Below are positions 36,031-43,954 of a stretch of DNA of 64,000 nt, piece by piece. Every line of letters starts with the position of its first letter. The first letter of the stretch is position 1. The position numbers and the translations under genes are program-made. The DNA is taken from NCBI GenBank assembly GCA_963734635.1, contig CAVTIA010000007.1:186001-250000 (forward strand), read 5' to 3'. This DNA comes from DATCJA01 sp963734635 (GTDB taxonomy: Bacteria > Acidobacteriota > Vicinamibacteria > Vicinamibacterales > UBA2999). Under the pieces are notes generated by a model that searched no databases, had not been told where the DNA came from, and was given only the letters and a program-made list of their open reading frames with translations.

Positions 36031-38658
36031 TCATCGCAAACTCACCCGCATCGTCACACCAAGCGTTCTCGGATCGCCGGGCAGCCCCACGTATAGACCC
36101 GAATTGCCGGGTGCTGCTGAAAGCAACTCGAAGTACTTCTCGTCCAACAGATTCCGGACCCATAGGGACAGAGCCCAATCATTCGACCATCGGAAACCGA
36201 CGCGGGTGTTGAGCAGCGAGTAGCCGTCGATCACCAGATATCGTGAGGCGCTCGCGCTCGAAGAAAACGAGGAGCGGTAGCTCGCGTCGAACGCACTGAA
36301 GAACTCCCCGGCGCGGCCGAGCATCGTCGCGGGGTGGATGTACTCGCCGCCGTACGAAACCGCCCATCTCGAGATGCCAGGCAGGTCGGAGCCTGAGACG
36401 TCCTTGACCTGCGGGCCACCCGTGTCCTCGAGCGGCGGCGGCGCGTCGGGGAACGAGACGTATTTACCGTCGGTGTACGCGATGGCGTTGTAGAACGAGA
36501 GACGGCTGGTCACCTTGGCATTCCCGTCGAACTCGACACCACGCACGCGCACCTTCTCGGCGTTGGCAAGATACCCTCGGAGCACGCCCACGTCCGCATT
36601 CACGACCTGAGCCTGGAAATCGTTGATGTCCGTGTTGAAGACGGTGACGTTCGCGGTGACGCCGGGAAGTGGCGCGGTCTTGAGTCCAATCTCGAGGTGG
36701 TGCTCGTCTTCGGGCCTCACCGTTGCAGCCGCCAGGACCGGTCTGTCAAATGCGTCGGTGGGAACGCCATTCAGGTTGAGACCGACCGACTTGAAGCTGG
36801 TCGCGTAAGTGGCATACGCATTTACGCTCCTGGCGAGGCTGTAGGCCACGGTCGTCTGGCCCGAGATGTTGGTGTCGTCAACGTCCGCCTTGTACTCTTG
36901 CGGCGCGAGGACCGAGCGCTGTAGCGCAATCAGGACGGGATCCGTTGTCTGCAGTCCGCCGTAGACTCGCTGGTCGAAATCCACCTGCTTCTGGTCGTAG
37001 TTGAAACGAAGGCCGGGAAGCACGCGCAAACGATCGGTCACCGACCATTCGACCTGGCCGAAAAGCGCCGCGCTGGTATTCCTAAACTCGAGCTCCTGAT
37101 TAAAGCCGTATCCGTCGAGGAGACCGGGGGTTGCCGCGGCCGCGCTCGGCGCCAACAGAAAGCGCGCGGCCGCGTCGCCTTGTTCCTGCTTGAAGGACGG
37201 GGCCGAGTCGAGTGCCTGTCGGAAGGCGAACGCACCCACGACCACATTGAGCGCCGGCGACATGTCCCCCGTGTACCGTACTTCCTGCGTCCATTGTCGC
37301 TGGTGCGACGGGGCGGCCGAAACGGAAGTCACGCCCAGGCGGATGAAGTCCCGGTCATTCGAAGGATCCCAATTCCAGTAACGCCACCCTGTGATCGACG
37401 TCAGTCGGCCCGGCCCTAACGTTCGTTCAACCGTAACGGCGGCGCCGCCAAGATCCTGATTCGATCGCCACGGTGTGTTCGTGTCTGTCAACCGATCGAA
37501 GGCGTTGAAGCTTGGAGGTGCATAACCGAGGTCGGCGGCAATCTGGGCGTATTGCCGGTTTGGACTCCGAAGTGTGGGAGCGACGCCCGCGACGACCTGA
37601 GCATAGCCTTCAGGGCGCTGGCGCGTAGCGTCGACCGCCACGGTGATCGCCATCCTGTCGGACGGAGCAAACAACAACTGGCCCCGAATGCCCAGATTGT
37701 TGAGACCGTTCACGTCGGTTCGCGTAGCAACGTTTCGGATCGTGCCTTCACGCGTGGTACCGGAAAACGACAACCGCCCTGCCACCTTTTCGGACAAGGG
37801 CCCTGTGGTCGAGGCCTTCACCTGAACGAGTCCCAGGCTGCCGTAGTTGAGCTCGGCTTGCGTTTCGCGGGTGAAGCTTGGTTTCCGCGTCGTCACGTTG
37901 ATCGCACCGGCGGTGGTGTTCTTGCCAAACAGTGTTCCCTGCGGTCCTCGCAACACCTCGACCTGCTGCACGTCGAGGAAGTCGAGCGTGGCCGATGCCG
38001 GCCGCGCGTGAAACACGCCATCGATATAGAGGCCGACGCCCGGCTCGATGCCGTCATTGGTAAGCCCATAGGGAGCCCCGAGGCCGCGGATGTTGATCGC
38101 CGAGTTGCGCGGGTTGGACGAATAGAACTGGACCGTCGGAATCATCTCTTTCAGACGATTCACGTTGAAGGCGCCGGCGTCAGCAACGAGCTCGCCGCTC
38201 ACTACCGACACAGGGATCGGAACCTCCTGGGCGACCTCCTCGACACGCCGCGCGGTCACCACAACACCTTCGGTGAATCGCGCCGGGGACAGACTGATTG
38301 CGATCGCCGCAGCCTGGCCCGCGTCGAGCCCGATACGCTGACTGACAGTTTCGAAGCCATCGAGCGTCGCTTCAACGCGGTATCGGCCGGGCACGAGCCC
38401 GGCTACCTCAAACGAGCCCTCCTCGTTGCTGAACGCGTCGACAGCCACTCCGGTGCCCTCGTTGACAATCTTTATGGCCGCACCCGGCACCGCACCGCCC
38501 GATTCATCCTTGACGACACCCGCAATCGTGCTGGAGCCGGCTTGGGCAGCGGCAGCACCCGTAAAGATCAGCGTGATCACCAATCCGATCGCCGCCGTAA
38601 TAAGCCTCTCTGCGCGAGGTTCCCGTCGAAGAGTCCCAGCCATCCGCCAGTCGTGCAT
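36031..38658 (-). CDS. TonB-dependent receptor, classical siderophore-receptor type
   Basis: 875 residues. Signal peptide ending AAAAQA, a CarboxypepD-reg-like domain (GVVKDESGGAVPGAAIKIVN), plug with VPIPVSVVSGELVADAGAFN and VEVLRGPQGTLFGKNTTAGA, and a 22-strand-type barrel ending LGVTMRVSLR. It differs from the Oar-like receptors in the window and resembles receptors for small organic ligands. A palindrome CCTATAGG lies just upstream of the start. Clustered with a TauE-type permease and an Rrf2 regulator beside sulfate assimilation genes, it may take up an organosulfur compound; this is inference. Confidence 0.93.
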   Translation of the reverse strand: MHDWRMAGTLRREPRAERLITAAIGLVITLIFTGAAAAQAGSSTIAGVVKDESGGAVPGAAIKIVNEGTGVAVDAFSNEEGSFEVAGLVPGRYRVEATLDGFETVSQRIGLDAGQAAAIAISLSPARFTEGVVVTARRVEEVAQEVPIPVSVVSGELVADAGAFNVNRLKEMIPTVQFYSSNPRNSAINIRGLGAPYGLTNDGIEPGVGLYIDGVFHARPASATLDFLDVQQVEVLRGPQGTLFGKNTTAGAINVTTRKPSFTRETQAELNYGSLGLVQVKASTTGPLSEKVAGRLSFSGTTREGTIRNVATRTDVNGLNNLGIRGQLLFAPSDRMAITVAVDATRQRPEGYAQVVAGVAPTLRSPNRQYAQIAADLGYAPPSFNAFDRLTDTNTPWRSNQDLGGAAVTVERTLGPGRLTSITGWRYWNWDPSNDRDFIRLGVTSVSAAPSHQRQWTQEVRYTGDMSPALNVVVGAFAFRQALDSAPSFKQEQGDAAARFLLAPSAAAATPGLLDGYGFNQELEFRNTSAALFGQVEWSVTDRLRVLPGLRFNYDQKQVDFDQRVYGGLQTTDPVLIALQRSVLAPQEYKADVDDTNISGQTTVAYSLARSVNAYATYATSFKSVGLNLNGVPTDAFDRPVLAAATVRPEDEHHLEIGLKTAPLPGVTANVTVFNTDINDFQAQVVNADVGVLRGYLANAEKVRVRGVEFDGNAKVTSRLSFYNAIAYTDGKYVSFPDAPPPLEDTGGPQVKDVSGSDLPGISRWAVSYGGEYIHPATMLGRAGEFFSAFDASYRSSFSSSASASRYLVIDGYSLLNTRVGFRWSNDWALSLWVRNLLDEKYFELLSAAPGNSGLYVGLPGDPRTLGVTMRVSLR

Positions 38659-38664
38659 AGTATT

Positions 38665-38681
38665 CCTATAGGTTTAGTAGG
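38665..38681. promoter_or_regulatory. possible Rrf2 operator upstream of the TonB receptor
   Basis: The palindrome CCTATAGG (38665-38672) overlaps TAGGTTTAGTAGG (38669-38681). A related TAGGGTGAGATGG occurs at 39275-39287 in the Rrf2/cysD intergenic region (9 of 13 positions identical). Shared control by the Rrf2 regulator is possible; the match is short and may be chance. Confidence 0.3.
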
Positions 38682-38776
38682 CAAATTCTAATGCCTGCCA
38701 GGATCCGGCCGCAATCGATAAATTGAGTTGGATTGCGCTTCGCGAGCGGAGTTGGATGTCGCTCGCTTCGCGGAGT

Positions 38777-39253
38777 TCAGCGGCCCAAGAAAGATCCGCG
38801 GGGTGCGTGTGGGCCCTCCCGCTCACGACGCGAAACGGCGACTCGTGCACTGAGACCAGCAAGTGTAGTGTTATCAAGGATATGCGCGGTTGCGTCTCGC
38901 ACTTCCTTCATGGCCAGACGCACCCCGCACGTATCCTCGTCGATGCATTCGTCACAGCGCATGTAGGCGGTCTGGCTGACGCACGGCACGAGCGCCAGGG
39001 GCCCGTCGAGCGCTCGAATAACCTGACTGAGCGTGATGTCCCCGGGCCTTCGACTCAGGACGTACCCGCCGGACCGCCCTTTCTTGCTCTGCACGAGGCC
39101 GTGCCGCTTCAGCTCGAGGAGAATCGCCTCGAGGAACTTCTTCGGAAGTCGTTGTCTGACAGCGAGTTCAGACGACTGAATCGGCCCTCGTCCCGGCTCC
39201 TCCGCGAGTACCAGGAGCGCCTTCAGACCGTATTTCGACTTCTTGGAGAGCAT
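38777..39253 (-). CDS. Rrf2-family transcriptional regulator (CymR-like context)
   Basis: 158 residues. N-terminal winged helix (KSKYGLKALLVLAEEPGRGP, RQRLPKKFLEAILLELKRHG, GRSGGYVLSRRPGDITLSQV) typical of Rrf2. The central region has cysteines C-V-S-Q-T-A-Y-M-R-C-D-E-C and later C, a spacing like that of Fe-S-binding Rrf2 proteins such as IscR/NsrR, so it may sense redox or an Fe-S cluster. It is divergent from the cysDNH leader, as for CymR-type sulfur regulators. Start ATG 39253 leaves about 60 bp to the cys promoter. Confidence 0.9.
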   Translation of the reverse strand: MLSKKSKYGLKALLVLAEEPGRGPIQSSELAVRQRLPKKFLEAILLELKRHGLVQSKKGRSGGYVLSRRPGDITLSQVIRALDGPLALVPCVSQTAYMRCDECIDEDTCGVRLAMKEVRDATAHILDNTTLAGLSARVAVSRREREGPHAPRGSFLGR

Positions 39254-39310
39254 GCTGAAAGTCTACCGCACCAGTAGGGTGAGATGGTGTGTAGGAAACC
39301 CGGCGCTGAT

Positions 39311-39338
39311 TTGAATCGCGAAGCATGACGTGTAGAAT
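39311..39338 (+). promoter_or_regulatory. promoter of the cysDNH transcript
   Basis: TTGAAT (39311-39316), 16-bp spacer, TAGAAT (39333-39338): a good sigma70-type match. Transcription would begin near 39345, about 25 nt before the leader-peptide ATG and 180 nt before cysD. Confidence 0.65.
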
Positions 39339-39369
39339 CCCAAGCAACGTGTTGTTCGCTTCCAGCCAG

Positions 39370-39453
39370 ATGTGCGCGTGTTGTTGTTGTGGGGCCACCA
39401 CGATGGTCTCGGCGCGCTCTGTCCGGCTGCCTGGGAAACGCACCACCAACTAG
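39370..39453 (+). CDS. cysteine-rich leader peptide
   Basis: 27 codons from ATG 39370 to TAG 39451-39453. The peptide begins M-C-A-C-C-C-C-G: five Cys in the first seven residues, four of them consecutive TGT codons. It stops 29 nt before the terminator stem. The spacing promoter, Cys codons, stop, terminator, sulfate assimilation genes is that of a classical amino-acid attenuator. No clear Shine-Dalgarno precedes the ATG, which weakens the case somewhat. The same repeat in the cysD frame would read Leu codons from GTG 39372, a less fitting alternative. Confidence 0.7.
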   Translation: MCACCCCGATTMVSARSVRLPGKRTTN

Positions 39454-39482
39454 ACGAACACCCCAGCAACACAACAGATCGA

Positions 39483-39518
39483 AGCCCGGGACCAACCAGT
39501 CCCGGGCTTTTTGTTTTT
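39483..39518 (+). terminator. intrinsic terminator inside the cysD leader
   Basis: Perfect 10-bp stem AGCCCGGGAC / GTCCCGGGCT with loop CAACCA, followed by TTTTTGTTTTT (39508-39518). It lies on the plus strand between the promoter and cysD with no preceding gene on that strand, so its purpose must be conditional termination. Its end is only 6 nt from the cysD ATG. Confidence 0.9.
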
Positions 39519-39524
39519 GTGACT

Positions 39525-40640
39525 ATGAATACTGCAACCGTTTCTTCAGAAGCAGCCAAGGGCGCTCGAATCCCTCCAGACGTCGTCCCAGCGCTGCGCC
39601 TCGATCACCTGCGCGCGCTCGAAGCGGAAAGCATCCACATCCTGCGAGAGGTCGTGGCGGAATTCGAGCGGCCGGTCATGCTCTATTCGATCGGCAAGGA
39701 CTCGTCTGTGATGCTGCGCCTGGCGCAGAAGGCGTTCCATCCGGGCCCGATTCCCTTTCCGCTGCTGCATGTCGACACGACCTACAAGTTCCGCGAAATG
39801 ATTCAGTTCCGCGACGAGATGGCCAGGACCGTCGGCGCGCGGCTCATCGTCCATACGAATACCGAAGCGATTGCCGACGGTGCACAACCGTTCAAGATTG
39901 GCACGCAGCGCTGCTGCGGGCTGTTGAAAACCAAGGCGCTGCTCGATGCGCTCGAGGCCGGCAGCTTCGATGCGGCGCTTGGCGGCGCCCGCCGCGACGA
40001 AGAGCGATCGCGCGCGAAGGAACGCATCTTCTCTGTGCGCGACGCGAAGGGTCAGTGGGATCCGAAGCGCCAGCGGCCTGAACTGTGGCACCTGTTGAAT
40101 GCCCGCCTGCTGCCAGGCGAGACGATACGCGTATTTCCGCTCTCCAACTGGACCGAAATCGACGTGTGGCAGTACATCCACGTGGAGCAAATTCCTGTGG
40201 TTCCGATGTACTTCGCGACCGACCGCGAGGTGATCGTCCGCGGCAACTCACTCATCGTTCCGGAACAGCCATTCGTTCCACTTCTCCCGGGCGACACACA
40301 GCAGGTGGTCCGGTGCCGCATGCGCTCGCTCGGCTGCTCACCATGCACAGGAGCCGTGCGGTCTGATGCGGACACGGTACCAAAGATCATCGAGGAGCTT
40401 GTTGCCGCGCGCCAGTCCGAGCGGCAGCTGCGGGTTATTGATCACGACCAGGACGGATCGATGGAGCTCAAAAAAAGAGAGGGTACTTCTAAGGTGCGAT
40501 GGTGCGAGGGTTGGATGGTGCGACGGTGCCAGTGCGACGGTGCGATGGTGCGACGGTGCGAAGGTGCCACCGTCCGACGTAGTGCCACCGTCCGATGTAG
40601 TGTCCGGCTTCAGCCGGACCAAAGTACAACGGAGGAATGA
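39525..40640 (+). CDS. cysD: sulfate adenylyltransferase subunit 2
   Basis: 371 residues from ATG 39525 (GTG 39519 also possible); no strong ribosome site, because the terminator T tract occupies the position. ATP-sulfurylase catalytic subunit that with CysN makes APS from sulfate and ATP. Motifs: MLYSIGKDSSVMLRLAQKAF (PP-loop), PFPLLHVDTTYKFREM, AALGGARRDEERSRAKERIF, VFPLSNWTEIDVWQYIH. The usual C terminus SMELKKREG is reached near 40485, but translation then continues about 50 residues through a degenerate tandem repeat (VRW/VRRC-rich) and a dispersed hairpin, to a TGA at 40638-40640. The normal stop seems to have been lost. Confidence 0.95.
   Translation: MNTATVSSEAAKGARIPPDVVPALRLDHLRALEAESIHILREVVAEFERPVMLYSIGKDSSVMLRLAQKAFHPGPIPFPLLHVDTTYKFREMIQFRDEMARTVGARLIVHTNTEAIADGAQPFKIGTQRCCGLLKTKALLDALEAGSFDAALGGARRDEERSRAKERIFSVRDAKGQWDPKRQRPELWHLLNARLLPGETIRVFPLSNWTEIDVWQYIHVEQIPVVPMYFATDREVIVRGNSLIVPEQPFVPLLPGDTQQVVRCRMRSLGCSPCTGAVRSDADTVPKIIEELVAARQSERQLRVIDHDQDGSMELKKREGTSKVRWCEGWMVRRCQCDGAMVRRCEGATVRRSATVRCSVRLQPDQSTTEE
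40490..40619 (+). repeat. degenerate GGTGCGAYGGTGC tandem repeat followed by a dispersed hairpin
   Basis: Some ten variants of a 7- to 10-bp unit around GGTGCGA fill 40494-40570, then two copies of GTGCCACCGTCCGA (40573-40595, interrupted) and the hairpin GTCCGGCTTCAGCCGGAC (40602-40619, loop TTCA). The array is translated as the abnormal Arg/Cys/Val-rich tail of CysD. Confidence 0.75.
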
Positions 40641-40643
40641 GTA

Positions 40644-41954
40644 GTGTCGGGTCTACTGCGAATCTGTACCGCTGGTAGCGTGGATGACGGGAAGAGCACG
40701 CTCATCGGGCGGATGCTGCACGATGCGCAGGCGGTGTATGAGGACCAGGTGCACTCGGTTCGCGTGGCGTCGCGGAACCGTGGCGTCGGGCCGATCGATT
40801 TTTCGCTGTTCACCGACGGACTGAAGGCGGAGCGCGAACAGGGAATCACGATCGACGTCGCGTACCGCTACTTCGCCACCGCGCGCCGCAAGTTCATCCT
40901 CGCCGACACGCCCGGTCACGAGCAGTACACGCGCAACATGGCCACGGGCGCCTCCACGGCCGATCTCGCAATCCTGCTCGTCGACGCGACACACGGCGTG
41001 CGGCCGCAATCACGACGCCACGCGCGAATCGCCGGACTGCTCGGCATCGAGGAGTTCGTGCTTGCCGTGAACAAGATGGACCTCGTCGACTTCAGCCGCG
41101 ACGTATTCGAAGACATTCGCAGCGAATTCGAGGGGATCCTCGGCGACGTCGGATGCCACGCCGTGCCGCTCAGCGCGCTCCATGGCGACAACGTCACGAC
41201 ATTGAGTCCCAAAACGCCGTGGTTCACGGGCCCGACCCTGCTCGAGCACCTCGAGAACGTGACTGTGACACGTGACCTCACCTCGTCACCATTCCGCTTC
41301 CCCGTCCAGCTCGTGATGCGGCCGGATAATCAGTTCCGCGGCTATGCGGGACAGATAGCTGCGGGAATCATCCGCGTCGGCGATGCGGTCACGGCCTGGC
41401 CTTCTGCTCGCACTGCACGGATCAAGCGCATCGTGACCTGGGACGGCGACCTTGACGAGGCATTTGCGCCGATGTCGGTGACGCTGGTCCTGGACGACGA
41501 AATCGACGTGAGTCGAGGCGATCAGCTGTCGAGCGTCTCTCATCCGCCGCACGTCGGGAACAGATTCCAGGCAGAGATCGTGTGGATGGACGAACGCCGG
41601 GCCGACCCTGCACGTGTGTACGCAATGAAGCACACGACGCGGACTGTCGCGGCTGCCCTCAATCGGCCGCTCTCGCTCAACCAGATTGGCACCGTTACCG
41701 TGTCGGCCACGCGGCCGCTGGTATTCGATCGGTACGAAAACAACCGGAACACTGGCAGCTTCATTCTGATCGATCCGGCGACCGGGTTCACCGCAGGCGC
41801 GGGAATGATTACCGGTCTCGGTGAAGGCGACAGGACCGAGCCGGAAACAACCTTCGGCGCTGCGGCGCGGCTCGTCCAACTCGTACGGCAGGCCGGTTCG
41901 GACGCCGAGGCGATCGCCGCCGTGGAGAAGGCACTCGAGGAGATGCTCAAATGA
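40644..41954 (+). CDS. cysN: sulfate adenylyltransferase subunit 1 (GTPase)
   Basis: 436 residues; GTG start with GGAGGA 7 bases upstream (the ATG inside that stretch is in the cysD frame). Translation-factor-like GTPase that drives APS formation: G1 GSVDDGKSTL, G2 EREQGITIDVAYRYF, G3 DTPGHEQY, G4 NKMD, then two beta-barrel domains (FPVQLVMRPDNQFRGYAGQI). No APS-kinase (CysC) fusion at the C terminus, in agreement with an APS-type reductase downstream. Coupled by ATGA to cysH. Confidence 0.96.
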   Translation: MSGLLRICTAGSVDDGKSTLIGRMLHDAQAVYEDQVHSVRVASRNRGVGPIDFSLFTDGLKAEREQGITIDVAYRYFATARRKFILADTPGHEQYTRNMATGASTADLAILLVDATHGVRPQSRRHARIAGLLGIEEFVLAVNKMDLVDFSRDVFEDIRSEFEGILGDVGCHAVPLSALHGDNVTTLSPKTPWFTGPTLLEHLENVTVTRDLTSSPFRFPVQLVMRPDNQFRGYAGQIAAGIIRVGDAVTAWPSARTARIKRIVTWDGDLDEAFAPMSVTLVLDDEIDVSRGDQLSSVSHPPHVGNRFQAEIVWMDERRADPARVYAMKHTTRTVAAALNRPLSLNQIGTVTVSATRPLVFDRYENNRNTGSFILIDPATGFTAGAGMITGLGEGDRTEPETTFGAAARLVQLVRQAGSDAEAIAAVEKALEEMLK

Positions 41955-42583
41955 GCGAGGTCCAACATTTGATCGCGGGAGCGCTGGCTGACGCGAAGGC
42001 GCCATGCCTCACGTCGAGCTTTCAGGCCGAGTGCGTCGTGCTCACACATTTGCTGCGCGAGCAAAGGCCCGACCTCCCCGTGCTCTTTCTCGACACGTTT
42101 CATCATTTCGGCAAAACGCTCGAATATCGCGACGAGATGACACGGACGTGGAATCTCAATCTCATTACGCTGGCTGCCGTCCAGCCGCGGCCGGGGCTGT
42201 GGGAGGTTGAGAGCACGGACGCGTGCTGCCGTCGCCACAAGGTCGAGCCGCTGTTCGGCGCGCTTGAAAGTTACGACGTGTGGTTCACCGCGCTGCGCCG
42301 TGACCAGTCGCCGTCGCGCGCGAACCTGCAGGAAATAGAACCGTTCCGGCTGCCGAGCGGAAAAACGATCCAGCGCGTCAGTCCGCTTGCCGCCTGGACC
42401 GCGAAGGACGTCTGGACATATGCGCGACAGCACGACATCCCGTTGCTGCCGCTCTACGATCTGGGCTACACGAGCATCGGCTGCGAACCGTGCACGTCAT
42501 TTCCCCTGGACCCCGCCAACCCGCGATCGGGCCGCTGGGCGGGCCAGAAGCTCGAGTGCGGCATTCATATAGAAGCCAAGTAG
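41951..42583 (+). CDS. cysH: APS reductase (assimilatory adenylyl-sulfate reductase)
   Basis: 210 residues. Reduces APS to sulfite and AMP using thioredoxin. The cysteine pattern is that of the [4Fe-4S] APS reductases: CC at 92-93 and CEPC at 178-181, plus the catalytic Cys 203 in ECGIH at the C terminus. The CC...CxxC pair is absent from PAPS-specific CysH, so APS is the likely substrate and no CysC is needed. The N-terminal domain has SSFQAECVVLTHLL and VLFLDTFHHFGKTLEYRD. Ends the cysDNH operon. Confidence 0.94.
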   Translation: MSEVQHLIAGALADAKAPCLTSSFQAECVVLTHLLREQRPDLPVLFLDTFHHFGKTLEYRDEMTRTWNLNLITLAAVQPRPGLWEVESTDACCRRHKVEPLFGALESYDVWFTALRRDQSPSRANLQEIEPFRLPSGKTIQRVSPLAAWTAKDVWTYARQHDIPLLPLYDLGYTSIGCEPCTSFPLDPANPRSGRWAGQKLECGIHIEAK

Positions 42584-42718
42584 TTCACAGTAGGCAGTAG
42601 GGACTAGACTCATCCATTCGAGCCGCGCTATTGTCTGTCCCCTCTCGCAAGCGCGACTCGTGGCCCAGATCGGCGACACCTCGAAAGCCAGTCACGGGCC
42701 TTGCAGGGGCTGTAACTC
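42584..42718 (+). other. intergenic leader of the CFA-type synthase, possibly structured
   Basis: 135 bp between cysH and the next gene. GGGACTAGAC (42600-42609) can pair with GTCTGTCCC (about 42634-42642), and GGCCC (near 42662) with GGGCC (near 42704). It does not match a riboswitch consensus I can recall; the first hairpin lacks a T tract and is at best a weak terminator of cysDNH. Confidence 0.3.
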
Positions 42719-43954
42719 ATGAGTGGATGGCTGACCCGGTGGTTTGCCAGGATCCTCCAGCGCAAGCTGGCGCGCGCACGTGTGCGCCTGGAGCTGTGGG
42801 ACGGCAGCTCACCGTATCAGAGTTCGCAACCCGCAATCGGCGCCCTCGTTGTCGACGACGCACGAACGCTGCGCGGCGTTGTGTTCAACCCGCATCTGCA
42901 GTTTGGCGAAGCGTACATGGCAGGGACGCTCAAAGTACGCGGTGAGCTCGAGCCGGTGCTTGAAGCGATTTCCCGACTCAGTCTGACGCCGACGTGGCGC
43001 GATCGCGTCAGTCTGCACGTGCCGCGCGCGAACAGTCTCCAGCGATCGCGCCAGAACGTGCATCACCACTACGACTTGGGCAACGACTTCTACGCGGGCT
43101 GGCTCGACAGACAGCTCCTCTACACGTGTGCCTACTTCGATCGTCCCGACGTGCCGCTCGAGGATGCGCAGGTGGCGAAGATGGATCTCGTCTGCCGGAA
43201 GCTGCGGCTGCAACCGGGCGAGACCGTCATCGAAGCCGGTTGCGGGTGGGGTGCCCTGGCGCTGCACATGGCACGCGAGTATGGCGTGCAGGTGAAAGCG
43301 TTCAACTTGTCCAGGGAGCAAATCGCGTACGCTCGTGCTCGCGCGACTCACGAGGGACTTTCCGGGCAGGTTGAATTCATCGAGGACGATTACCGCAGCG
43401 TTCGCGGCGCGTACGACGCCTTCGTCTCGGTTGGCATGCTCGAGCATGTCGGTGTCCAGCATTACCGAAACCTGGCGAGCGTCATTTCCCGCGTCCTGCG
43501 ACGGACCTGTGGCCGCGGGCTCCTCCACTTCATCGGACGCGACATCCCGCGCCCGCTGAACGCATGGATCCGCCGCCGCGTCTTTCCCGGCGGGTACGCG
43601 CCTACGCTTGCGGAGGTCGCTACCAAAGTGCTCGAACCGGCGCGGCTGTCAATTCTCGACGTGGAGAATCTCCGCCTTCACTACGCGCGCACACTGGCAC
43701 ACTGGAGCCGCAGGTTCGCGATCATCAGCGATCAGGTTCGCGCGCGATACGGCGAAGAGTTCAGACGGGCGTGGGAGCTGTATCTCGTCGGTTCGGAAGC
43801 CGCATTCGCCACGGGATCACTGCAGCTCTTTCAGGTGGTCTTTGCTCCGATGGAAGCCCTTCCTCCCTACTGGACACGCGCGGAGATATACAGCGACGAG
43901 CAGGATCGAATGCCCGCGCGCGCATTTCTTCCGGAGACCACTGACATCCACTGA
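42719..43954 (+). CDS. cyclopropane-fatty-acyl-phospholipid synthase family methyltransferase
   Basis: 411 residues. SAM-dependent enzyme acting on unsaturated acyl chains of membrane phospholipids. The N-terminal substrate-binding domain (YMAGTLKVRGELEPVLEAIS) is followed by the methyltransferase core with NVHHHYDLGNDFYAGWLD, YTCAYFDRP, VIEAGCGWGALALHMA (SAM site) and VSVGMLEHVGVQHYR, which contains the conserved Glu-His bicarbonate-site region. The next gene, an FAD reductase, overlaps its stop by one base, so the product may be further reduced or otherwise modified. Confidence 0.93.
   Translation: MSGWLTRWFARILQRKLARARVRLELWDGSSPYQSSQPAIGALVVDDARTLRGVVFNPHLQFGEAYMAGTLKVRGELEPVLEAISRLSLTPTWRDRVSLHVPRANSLQRSRQNVHHHYDLGNDFYAGWLDRQLLYTCAYFDRPDVPLEDAQVAKMDLVCRKLRLQPGETVIEAGCGWGALALHMAREYGVQVKAFNLSREQIAYARARATHEGLSGQVEFIEDDYRSVRGAYDAFVSVGMLEHVGVQHYRNLASVISRVLRRTCGRGLLHFIGRDIPRPLNAWIRRRVFPGGYAPTLAEVATKVLEPARLSILDVENLRLHYARTLAHWSRRFAIISDQVRARYGEEFRRAWELYLVGSEAAFATGSLQLFQVVFAPMEALPPYWTRAEIYSDEQDRMPARAFLPETTDIH

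Larger units (their letters stand above)
39345..39524 (+). promoter_or_regulatory. predicted cysteine-responsive attenuator leader of cysDNH
   Basis: Leader RNA with three parts. The Cys codons 39379-39394 can pair with 39461-39476 in a stem of 15 pairs (TGTTGT/ACAACA, GTTGT/GCAAC, GGGG/CCCC) with two single-base bulges and one G-U pair. GTCCGGCT (39421-39428) can pair with the 5' arm of the terminator (AGCCCGGGAC, 39483-39492; 8 pairs with a 2-nt bulge), a candidate antiterminator. The intrinsic terminator follows. A ribosome stalled on Cys codons would block the first stem and leave the antiterminator free; complete translation would favour termination. Structures were read by eye; energies not computed. 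Confidence 0.7.

Noticed and set aside
37552..38691. Long plus-strand open frame of 379 codons opposite the TonB receptor
   Set aside because: It is a shadow of the receptor gene in GC-rich DNA: residue composition is Arg/His/Gly-rich with no recognisable domain, whereas the minus strand encodes a complete receptor.
40490..40600. CRISPR-like array
   Set aside because: Repeat units are 7-14 bp, degenerate and contiguous, without spacers; no cas genes.
42584..42718. SAM or SAH riboswitch in front of the CFA-type synthase
   Set aside because: The enzyme uses SAM and the leader can fold, but none of the known conserved cores was recognisable by eye.
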